A DNA stretch of 64,000 bases from Epilithonimonas sp042695135. GTDB taxonomy: Bacteria > Bacteroidota > Bacteroidia > Flavobacteriales > Weeksellaceae. Position numbers and translations under genes: made by a program. Under the pieces are notes generated by a model. That model was not told where the DNA came from and did no database searches. It saw only the letters and a program-made list of their open reading frames with translations. The stretch spans positions 992,001 to 1,056,000 of the forward strand of contig NZ_CP170547.1 in NCBI RefSeq assembly GCF_042695135.1, read 5' to 3'. Position 1 is the first letter of the stretch, and each line of letters opens with the position of its first letter. Positions 7,137 through 16,600 of this stretch are shown in pieces.

Positions 7137-9419
7137 ATGTCAAAAAATTCAAGAGATCAGATCGCTTTCGATAAGGCCGCTTTAGATTATCACAGTCAGG
7201 AACCAAAGGGTAAGATCGAAGTCATTCCTTCAAAACCACACTCATCACAAAGAGATCTTTCGCTAGCTTATTCTCCAGGAGTTGCTGTGCCTTGTATGGC
7301 AATCCACGATGATCCTCAAAAAGTTTACGAATATACTTCCAAAGGAAATCTTGTTGCCGTGATCTCCAACGGAACAGCCGTTCTAGGTCTGGGTGACATT
7401 GGTCCGGAAGCTTCAAAACCGGTGATGGAAGGGAAAGGTTTGCTTTTCAAGATCTTTGCAGGCATCAATGTTTTTGATATTGAGATCAATGAAAAAGATC
7501 CGGACAAATTCATCGAAACGGTAAAAGCCATTGCGCCAACATTCGGCGGGATCAACCTGGAAGATATCAAAGCCCCGGAAGCATTCTATATAGAACAAAG
7601 ACTGAAAGAGGAATTGGATATTCCGTTGATGCACGATGACCAGCACGGAACTGCGATTATTTCTGCAGCCGCTTTGATCAATGCTTTGGAAATTGCCGAT
7701 AAGAAAATCGGGGAAGTGAAAATGGTGATCAATGGAGCAGGAGCAGCAGCAGTTGCCTGTGCAAAATTGTATATTTCACTTGGCCTTGATCCGAAAAATA
7801 TTCTGATGTGTGACAGCAAAGGGGTCATCAATCAAAGAAGAGAAAACCTGACGCCTGAGAAATTAGACTTCATTGCCCAAACCGATATTGATACTTTAGA
7901 AGATGCGCTGAAAGGTTCTGATGTTTTCATCGGTTTGTCAAAAGGAAATGTAATGTCTGCAGAAATGTTATTATCAATGGCAGAAAATCCAATTGTTTTT
8001 GCTTTGGCAAATCCAGATCCGGAAATCAGCTATGATCTCGCATTGGCAACAAGACCAGATGTAATGATGGCAACCGGAAGGAGTGATTATCCTAACCAGG
8101 TGAATAACGTGCTTGGTTTCCCATATATTTTTAGAGGCGCATTAGATGTTCAGGCAAAAGGAATTAATGAAGCAATGAAGCTGGCAGCAGTTTATGCATT
8201 GGCAGAAATTGCAAAAGAACCGGTTCCGGAAATGGTGAAACTGGCTTACAATGTAACCAATATGAGTTTTGGAAAAGAATATTTCATCCCGAAACCGTTT
8301 GATAACAGATTGATTACAAAAGTTTCTATCGCTGTTGCAAAAGCAGCAATGGAAAGCGGAATTGCCGGAAAACCAATCGAGGATTTTGAAGCTTACGAAA
8401 ATCAGTTATTGGACAGAATGGGACGAGATGAAAAGCTTGTCCGAATGATGCAAAACCGTGCAAAAGCAAACCCGAAAAGAGTAACATTAGGCAATGGTGA
8501 AGAGTATAATATTCTGAAAGCTGCACAAATTCTACAGGAAGAAGGGATTGCCTTTCCAAGTTTGTTAGGGAGCAGAAGATTGATTAAAGAAAGAATGCAG
8601 GAGTTCGGGATGGATCTGGATATTCCGATCATCGATCCGAATGACGATGAAAATAAAGAAACCCGAAAAAAATACCGAAAAACACTTTGGGATCTTCGAA
8701 ACCGAAAAGGAATCAATGAGTACAAAGCAAAACGATACGTAAGACAACGTGATTACTTCGGGCCACTGATGTTGGTTCATGGGGATACAGATGCGTTGAT
8801 TGTTGGTTTTTCCAAAAGCTATTCATCTATCTTGAAACCTATTTTGGAAATCATTCCTAAAAAACAAGGCGTGAACAAAGTTGCTGCGATGATGATGATC
8901 CTGACAGAAAAAAAACCATTGTTCTTCGCAGATACTTCTATTAATAAAAACCCTTCTGCAGAAGATTTGGTTGATATTGCAAAAATGGCCGAGATTACGG
9001 TTAAGTCTTTCGCAATCGAACCAAGAATCGCCATGTTGGGTTACGAGAATTTCTCAGCCAAAGCAGATTCTTCCAAAAAAGTGGCGGAAGCGGTGAAAAT
9101 CCTTCATCAGAAATATCCGAAAATGGTGGTTGATGGCGAGATCCAGCCGGATTTTGCTTTGAACAGTGATCACCTTGCAGATTATCCTTTCTCAAAATTA
9201 GGAACCAATCCTGCCAACGTTTTGGTTTTCCCAAATCTTGAAAGCGCCAATCTCTCTTATAAAATTATCCGTGGGATGAAAGCCGCACAAACTATAGGTC
9301 CAATTTTAATGGGACTGGATCAGCCGGTTCACGTTCTTCAAATGAGATCCAGCGTTGATGAAATCGTGAATCTTGCCACGATTGCGGTTCTGGATGCGCA
9401 GACGAAAGAGAAAAAGTAG
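7137..9419 (+). CDS. maeB: NADP-dependent malic enzyme with PTA-like C-terminal domain
   Basis: The product has 760 aa, the usual length of MaeB. It decarboxylates malate to pyruvate while making NADPH in the cytoplasm. The N-terminal catalytic region (about residues 20-165) carries YSPGVAVPC and SNGTAVLGLGDIG. The NAD(P)-binding domain (about 165-400) holds HDDQHGTAIISAAA and the nucleotide loop GAGAAAVACAKL. From about 430 to 750 follows the phosphotransacetylase-like domain normal for MaeB, which acts as a regulatory module. The ATG at 7137 gives the standard N-terminus. It is monocistronic, with the hairpin at 9443 as likely terminator. Confidence 0.95.
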   Translation: MSKNSRDQIAFDKAALDYHSQEPKGKIEVIPSKPHSSQRDLSLAYSPGVAVPCMAIHDDPQKVYEYTSKGNLVAVISNGTAVLGLGDIGPEASKPVMEGKGLLFKIFAGINVFDIEINEKDPDKFIETVKAIAPTFGGINLEDIKAPEAFYIEQRLKEELDIPLMHDDQHGTAIISAAALINALEIADKKIGEVKMVINGAGAAAVACAKLYISLGLDPKNILMCDSKGVINQRRENLTPEKLDFIAQTDIDTLEDALKGSDVFIGLSKGNVMSAEMLLSMAENPIVFALANPDPEISYDLALATRPDVMMATGRSDYPNQVNNVLGFPYIFRGALDVQAKGINEAMKLAAVYALAEIAKEPVPEMVKLAYNVTNMSFGKEYFIPKPFDNRLITKVSIAVAKAAMESGIAGKPIEDFEAYENQLLDRMGRDEKLVRMMQNRAKANPKRVTLGNGEEYNILKAAQILQEEGIAFPSLLGSRRLIKERMQEFGMDLDIPIIDPNDDENKETRKKYRKTLWDLRNRKGINEYKAKRYVRQRDYFGPLMLVHGDTDALIVGFSKSYSSILKPILEIIPKKQGVNKVAAMMMILTEKKPLFFADTSINKNPSAEDLVDIAKMAEITVKSFAIEPRIAMLGYENFSAKADSSKKVAEAVKILHQKYPKMVVDGEIQPDFALNSDHLADYPFSKLGTNPANVLVFPNLESANLSYKIIRGMKAAQTIGPILMGLDQPVHVLQMRSSVDEIVNLATIAVLDAQTKEKK

Positions 9420-9442
9420 ATTAATCTCAATTAGTATAAATA

Positions 9443-9490
9443 AAAGCCATTTTAAATTATTAAGATGGCTTTTTTATTTAAGTTAATCTA
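9443..9490 (+). terminator. Terminator of maeB, repeat copy 1
   Basis: AAAGCCATTTTAA and TTAAGATGGCTTT form a stem with G-U pairs, followed by TTTTTTA. The same block plus the following AAGTTAATnTATA recurs at 9993-10039 with about three differences. Confidence 0.75.
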
Positions 9491-9536
9491 TACTTTGAAA
9501 TATTTTGCTAAATTTATCCTTATAAAAAACACAATT

Positions 9537-9914
9537 ATGAATTTTGACGATAAGTTTACCAAAGAGTTTGAAGAGAAATTTCAGAAAAATCTTAAAGGAA
9601 TAAGGAGCATGACTCCGGAGGAACATCAGAAAATAAAAGAAAGTTTGGAAGTTATTTATGAATTTGCATATAATCTGAAAAACAAACCGGACAAATCGCC
9701 GGAGGAGCTTGAAATGCTGGCAGGCATTACAATCAAACTTGAAAAATTGTCGCAGACTTTTAGAGATATGCAACTGATTTTGGGAGAAAGTCTTTACAGG
9801 CAATCATTGGCTTTTTATGAACACGTTAAAAAGCTGGCAAAAGAAGGAAATAAAGAGGCGGAAATAGTTTATAATGATTTAAAAATTCATGTTGAAAAAT
9901 TTGATCCAAACTAA
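9537..9914 (+). CDS. Hypothetical helical protein, 125 aa
   Basis: The product is 125 aa from ATG 9537 (MNFDDKFTKEFEEKF), with no signal peptide. The composition is rich in Lys, Glu and Leu, suggesting a mostly helical cytoplasmic protein. I do not recognise the family. An in-frame start 72 nt upstream lies inside the maeB terminator repeat and is not credible. The gene is framed by two near-identical terminator blocks (9443-9490 and 9993-10039), which suggests a module that moved or was duplicated as a unit between maeB and ruvA. Confidence 0.6.
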   Translation: MNFDDKFTKEFEEKFQKNLKGIRSMTPEEHQKIKESLEVIYEFAYNLKNKPDKSPEELEMLAGITIKLEKLSQTFRDMQLILGESLYRQSLAFYEHVKKLAKEGNKEAEIVYNDLKIHVEKFDPN

Positions 9915-9992
9915 AATCTTTCAAATTCTTGATCTTCAAAATTTAGGATGAAGATAGGTAAATCCATATAAATATTCAAAGAAGATTATAGA

Positions 9993-10039
9993 AAAGCCAT
10001 TTTAACTATTAAGATGGCTTTTATCTTTAAGTTAATTTA
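9993..10039 (+). terminator. Terminator after the 125-aa gene, repeat copy 2
   Basis: The same stem as at 9443 (AAAGCCATTTTAA / TTAAGATGGCTTTT) and the same downstream AAGTTAATTTATA, which here leads into the ruvA promoter. Confidence 0.7.
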
Positions 10040-10047
10040 TATCTTCG
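10040..10047 (+). promoter_or_regulatory. -7 box of ruvA
   Basis: TATCTTCG, one mismatch from TAnnTTTG, lies 23 nt before the ruvA ATG, immediately after the repeated terminator block. Confidence 0.4.
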
Positions 10048-10070
10048 CAAAACCCTAATTTTTTGATTTA

Positions 10071-10655
10071 ATGATTTATTCTTTAAGAGGTTTTGTTCAG
10101 GAACTGACGCCTACTTTTGCCGTTATCGAGGTCAATGGAATCGGATATTATGTAAGTTTGAGCTTGCAGACTTCCCAAAACCTGAAGCTGAATTCTGAGG
10201 TTTTTCTTTTCATCCAGCAGATCATTCGTGAAGATGCGCATCTTCTTTTTGGGTTTTTCAGCAAAGAAGAAAAAGAGATGTTCAACCTGTTAATAAGTGT
10301 TAACGGTGTTGGACCGGTTTCCGCATTAATATTACTATCTTCGCTGAGTCTGTCCGAAGCTGCCAATGCAATCCTTTCCGGCAACAGTGGACTCATCCAA
10401 AAGGTGAAAGGAATAGGTGTAAAAACTGCTGAACGGATTATCATCGATCTTCGGGATAAGGTTGGAGGATTCAGTATTTCCGAAGAAAAACTTTCTAATT
10501 TTGCAAACAATAAAATCAAGAATGAGGCGTTATCTGCTTTAGAAGTTTTAGGGATTTCCAGGAAAGTGAGTGAGAAGATTGCGGATAGAGTTTTGAAGCA
10601 GAATCCGGAAGTTTCTATTGAAGAATTAGTAAAAGAGATTTTAAAAAACATTTAA
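10071..10655 (+). CDS. ruvA: Holliday junction branch migration protein RuvA
   Basis: The product has 194 aa, normal for RuvA. It binds four-way junctions and loads RuvB for branch migration in recombination repair. Domain I (about 1-62) is the OB fold beginning MIYSLRGFVQELTPTFAVIEVNGIG. Domain II (about 65-142) has helix-hairpin-helix motifs ISVNGVGPVSALILL and VKGIGVKTAERIIIDL. Domain III (about 150-194) is the RuvB-contact helix bundle with the LSALEVLGIS-type segment. ruvB is not in the window. A perfect hairpin separates it from sprA 42 bp downstream, a neighbour order I recall from other Flavobacteriia. Confidence 0.96.
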   Translation: MIYSLRGFVQELTPTFAVIEVNGIGYYVSLSLQTSQNLKLNSEVFLFIQQIIREDAHLLFGFFSKEEKEMFNLLISVNGVGPVSALILLSSLSLSEAANAILSGNSGLIQKVKGIGVKTAERIIIDLRDKVGGFSISEEKLSNFANNKIKNEALSALEVLGISRKVSEKIADRVLKQNPEVSIEELVKEILKNI

Positions 10656-10659
10656 CATT

Positions 10660-10680
10660 TGATGATATTTTATCATCAAT
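10660..10680 (+). promoter_or_regulatory. Perfect hairpin between ruvA and sprA
   Basis: TTGATGATA and TATCATCAA, with loop TTT, end 17 nt before the GTG start of sprA. There is only a weak T-rich tail, so it may stabilise mRNA ends or partly attenuate sprA rather than terminate fully. Confidence 0.45.
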
Positions 10681-10697
10681 TTCTTAAAAAAATATAA

Positions 10698-13600
10698 GTG
10701 AAGAAAAATATTTACCTTTATAAATTAACCCTCCTTTTTTTAGTTTTTGTAGGTTTTACAAACATTTTTGCCCAAGATAGTCCTTCTGACAGTTTGATAA
10801 GTGTCAGAAAAGATTTTAGTTTGGCAGATCCTATCCGATATGATGCTTTTTACGACATCGGGACAGGAATGTATTATTTGTATCCTAAGGTTGGGAACAC
10901 AGTCGTTGGTTCGCCAATCGCGATGACGTTTGAAGAATACAAAAACTACACCATGGAGAATAATCTTCGTTCTTATTACGAAGAAAAATCTCTTTTAAAC
11001 GATCTTGGAAAAAGAAGAGACCAGACAGATGCCAAAAAGAAAGGGCTGATTCCGTCTGTCACGATCAAAAATAAAATGTTCGAAAATATTTTCGGCAGCA
11101 ACAAAATAGAGCTTATTCCGCAGGGTTTTGCCTCTTTTGATCTTGGTGTTTTATCTCAAAAAATAGAAAACCCCTTGATTCTTCCTCAGAATAGGAAAAG
11201 TTTTGCCATCAATATCCAGCAAAGAATCCAGTTGGGGATTACGGGAAAAGTTGGAGAAAATCTTCAGCTGAAAGCCAATTATGATACCCAGAGCGGTTTT
11301 GCTTTTGAAAACCGTATGAATATGGTCTGGCAGGCAAAAGGGTCGTGGAAAGATCTGCAATCCAAAGGCCTTAATGAAAAAGGGCAGGATCCGGAAGATA
11401 AAATCATTAAAAGAGTAGAGGTAGGTAACATCAGTATGCCGCTTTCTACCAGTTTAATCCGGGGATCTCAATCTTTATTTGGTCTTAAAACAGAGTTCCA
11501 GTTGGGTAAAACAACGGGGACTTTGGTGTTTTCACAACAACAGGGTGAAGCAAAAACTATCGTTGCACAAGGTGGTGGTGCCCTGAGCACTTTCAAAATC
11601 AATGCGATAGACTACGAAGATAACCAGCATTATTTCCTTGGACATTATTTCCTTGACAAATATGATGAGTCGCTTAATAGCTATCCGCTCATTAATTCCA
11701 GAATTAATATTACAAGATTAGAAGTTTGGGTTCTGGATCAGGGTGGTGCGAATCTTGAAACTCAGAAACCAATCGTCGGGATCAGAGATTTGGGAGAGCA
11801 GGATGGTGTTATTCCAAGCAATGCCAACCTTGGATTATATAATGCAATTTCCTCTACTTTAGGATCAGACAGAACGACTGTCTCCCCAGGAAATGTACTG
11901 AATGGAAACACTTTCCCGGGAAGCACCCAACCATATAACAACGATGGTGAACAATATATTTATAATGGTAAGGCAAGAAAATTAACAAGCTCTGAGTACA
12001 AATTCAATTCTCAATTAGGTTATATATCCTTGAATCAGAGGCTTAATGATCAGCAATTCTTAGCTGTTTCTTATTCTTATACAATGAATGGCTCCAGCAC
12101 GGTTTATAAAGTAGGAGAGTTCTCGGAGGAAAATAGTGTTCTTATTACAAAAATGTTGAAATCCAACGTTGCAGTAAAAACAAGTTCTCCAATGTGGGAC
12201 CTGATGATGAAGAATATTTATTCTCTTAACACAAGTCAGATTCAGGCGCAGGATTTCTTGCTTAATGTCTATTTCAAAGACCCGAACTCAGGAGGTAAGG
12301 TTAATTACTTACCAGGAGCACAATATACTAACGGCGTAGCCGGAGATACCAATTTATTACGACTATTCAATTGGGATCGTCTGAATATTAACAATGATTT
12401 ACAGCAGAATTCTAAAGGTGAATATGGTGATGGTATTTTCGATTTTGTGAATGGCATTACAGTAGATGCAGAAAATGGAAGATTGATCTTCACAAAAGCA
12501 AAACCTTTCGTCAATTATTTAGATGGTATACTTACAAACCAGGATAAGTCGCCATATCTTATCAAAGATCTATATACAAAGTTCAAGGCACAGCTGCCGC
12601 AAGAACAGCGATATACTATCGAAGGTCGTTACAAGGGAAGTCAGGGTCAGGGGATTTCCTTGGGCGCTATCAACGTTCCGCAAGGTTCGGTAAAAGTTAC
12701 GGCAAACGGAGCTCAGCTTGTAGAAGGTGTAGATTACACCGTCGATTATATGCTTGGAACTGTCACAATCATCAATGAAACAGTAAAACAATCCGGGCAG
12801 GCGATTAATATCTCTTTGGAAAATCAATTGACCTTCAACACTCAGAGAAAAAGTTTCTGGGGACTTAATCTGGAGAGAAAATTCAATGAGCATCTGACAG
12901 TTGGCGCTACAGTTGTCAACTATTCGGAAAGACCATTGACACAAAAAGTGAACTACGGTCAGGAAGCGGTGAGCAATACAATGGCGGGCTTCAATATGAT
13001 GTATAATAATGAACTGCCATTCCTGACAAGATTAACAGATAAAATTCCGTTCGTAAATACAGAAGCACCTTCTAACCTTAATTTTAAAGCAGAAGGCGCT
13101 TATCTGATTCCGGGACAAAGCAAAGGAATCAATGATCAATCTTACATTGACGACTTTGAGCAGACCACTTCTAAAATTTCTCTGAAAGATGCTTCTATGT
13201 GGAGTCTGGCATCTCGCCCGGAAAAGAATATTGGTGATGTTGTTTTTCCTCAGTCAGTTAATAATGATAATCTGAACAGTGGTTACGGAAGAGGTCTGTT
13301 ATCCTGGTATACGATTGATCCAAGATTTTATGGTGTTGGTGGCAAAGCTCCAAGCGGAATCAATGCACAGACACTTTCCAATTTTGCATCCAGAAGGGTT
13401 CAGATGAAGGAACTTTACAATAACAGAGATTATGTAGCCGGCGAGCAAACACTTCTTAACACTTTTGATGTAACTTATTATCCGGAACAGAGAGGGCCAT
13501 ACAACGTAAATCCAGGCAACGAGTTAGTTTCCCAAAGATGGGCTGGACTTATGAGACCTATTTCTGTGACCAACTTTGTAACATCCAATATTGATTATGT

Positions 13601-16600
13601 TGAGTTCTGGATGCAGGATCCTCATGCAGACGGAAATACATTGGGTAGTAATCCAAAATTATTGCTTCAGTTAGGTAATGTCTCCGAAGATGTCTTAAAA
13701 GATGGTAAACTGCAATACGAAAATGGATTGCCAACTGCAACAACAGCGACCAACACATCTACTACAAATTGGGGAACTCAGCCAAGTCAATATCCGATTC
13801 TATATGCTTTCTCAACAGAAGGTGACGAAAGAACACAGCAGGATTTAGGATATGATGGACTTAACGGAACTCAGGAGCAGCAGAAATTTGGAGTTAATTT
13901 TGTGAATCCTGTTACCAATGAACTAGATCCGGCTTCTGATAACTTTGTATTTTATTTGTCAGATCAATTCCAGGGAAATCTTGCATCATCTTTGACAGAA
14001 CGTTACAAATATTTCCGTGGTCCGGAAGGAAACTCTGCAGCCAATACTTTGGAGGTATCAACTCAGACTCCCGACGCAGAAGATGTAAACAGAGATTATA
14101 ATCTGGATCAAACCGAAAATTACAACCAGTATACAATTGATCTTGCACCTTCCAGTTTGGTTTTGGGAGAAAATAAAATTGTAGATGTAAAAGAAGTCGA
14201 TGTTAAATTCGAAAACGGACAATCCAAAAAAGTAAAATGGTATTTATTCAGAGTTCCGGTTGCGCAGTATGATGGTGTCGATGGTACTAATGTGGTTGAA
14301 GGCTCAGACGAATCAGTCCTTAATAATGTAAGATTTGCGAGGTTATTAATGAAAGGTTTCGACCAGACTTCGACACTTCGATTCGGATCTTTTGATTTGG
14401 TAAGATCAGATTGGAGAAAGTACAGCAACCTGATTGCAAGCCCTGCTGTTCCTTCTCAAAATGAAGGTAATACACCTGTAGTAACTGATATAAATTCTAA
14501 CCTTGATGTAGGAAGTGTAAATCTTGAAGAAAATGCGCTTGGCACACCTCCATATGTTTTGCCTCCAGGAATCGACCGACAAGTATTAAGTGGAAATGCA
14601 GGTGCACAAAGACAAAACGAATCTTCACTTTATTTGAAAGTTACTAATCTAAAGGGGGAGTCCAGAGGTGTATTTAAGAATACAAGCCTTGATATGCGTC
14701 GTTACAAAAAATTACAGTTGTTTGTACACGCAGAAAATCAAACCAATCAGACAACGATCAATAGCAATCAAGTTGATCCTAATGCCAAGTTTTTCATCCG
14801 TTTTGGAAGCGATGCCGTTGATAATTATTATGAATACGAGTCATCATTAAAATATACGCCAAGAAATTCAACTTCACAATTAGATATTTGGCCAACAGAG
14901 AATGATGTCAATCTCGAAATAGAAAATTTTGTGAATGCAAAATTAAAAAGAGACGAGTTACTTAGAGCTGGTACAGAAAATATAGATAATCGATATTTAT
15001 TCCCTGAGTTTGGAGATGAAAATAAGAGAATATATGTAAAAGGTCGTCCCAGTATAGGCAACGTAACTACAATAATGTTGGGTATCAGAAATACTAACCC
15101 TGTAACAGACGCCGGAAAAGATTTAATATTATGGGTCAACGAGATCCGTCTTTCTGAGATTGAGAACAAAGGTGGATATGCAGGTAACGCAAGTCTTAAC
15201 TTCAACCTTGGAGATTTTGCAATGGTAAATGCCAACGCATCGTATGCATCTGTCGGCTTTGGAGCTATCGATGAGAAACCTTCTGAAAGATCTCAGGATG
15301 ATAATTCTGCTTTCAGCATCAATACAACTGTGAATGTAGATAAGTTCTTGCCGGAAAAAGCAGGATTGAAAATCCCTGTGAATTATTCTTATACACAGAC
15401 GATGACCAACCCAAAATACAATCCGCTGGATAATGATGTCGAATTAAGCAAAGCTCCTAATGAAGCAGAACTTAAAAAAGTGGTCAGTACTTATACACAA
15501 CAAAGAAGTATCGGTGTTGTGAATATGAGAAAAGAAAGAATGAATCCTGACAAAAAACCTAAATTCTATGATGTGGAGAACATCAATGTAACGGCGATTT
15601 ATAACGATGATTTCTACAGAGACGTTTACACCAAAAGAAATTACAAGCAATACCTGAAAGGTTATGTTGAGTACAACTATACTTTCAAGCCTTATGTTTT
15701 GAAACCTTTCAACAAGATGGTCAGCGATACGGCCAAGTCTTATAAATATCTGAGATGGATCAAGGAGTTTAATTTTAATCCGGTTCCGACGAGGTTATCT
15801 TTCAGAACTATTTTGGACAGAAATTATAACGAGTTAGAGTATAGAAATGTGGATGCATTACTTTCCGGAAACGGAGGTTCGGATTTCGATGTGATCAAAA
15901 ACAGAAACTTCTTCTTCGGATGGCAGTATAGTTTAGGATTCAACTTTACCAAGTCTTTGAAATTGGAAATTAATTCTGAAACAAAAACCTTGAATGACCA
16001 GTTGGATGTTAATTCTATGAACAACCGTTCTATCTTCGAGAATCCTTTCCGTGCCGGTCGCCCTGTATTGTATAACCACAGAGCACAGTTGAACTATAGA
16101 CTGCCGTTTGAATATTTCCCTTATCTGGATTTCATCAACGCAGAATTGAGCTACCAGTTTCAGTACAATTGGAATGCAAGATCAACGGCTTCAAGAAATG
16201 TTGTATTTAATGGTGTCACAGAAAATCTTGGAAATGTTTCTCAGAATACCAATGCTATTGTTGCAACATCAACGGTTGACATCCCGAAATTCTTTGGTAA
16301 GTTTAATTACTTTAAGAAGATCACAGACAAAATGCAGAAGCGCCGTCAGGAAATAGATTCACTTAATAATGTTTACAACACGGCATTCACCAAGAAGAAT
16401 AGTAAATTTAAGTTCAAATCTTATAAATTTAAAAACAAGCTGACTCCTGTTCAGGCAGTGGCTTATGCATTGACATCTTTCAAACAGTTAGATTTTAACT
16501 ATAATGAAAACAACGGAATTGTGTTGCCGGGACTTTTATCCGCACCTAACTTCTACGGATATGGACAGACGCTTGGCGGACCAACAATTGGCTTCTTGCT

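Noticed and set aside
15444..16024. Minus-strand frames inside sprA
   Set aside because: Codon-usage shadows of a large intact gene; no domain or start support.
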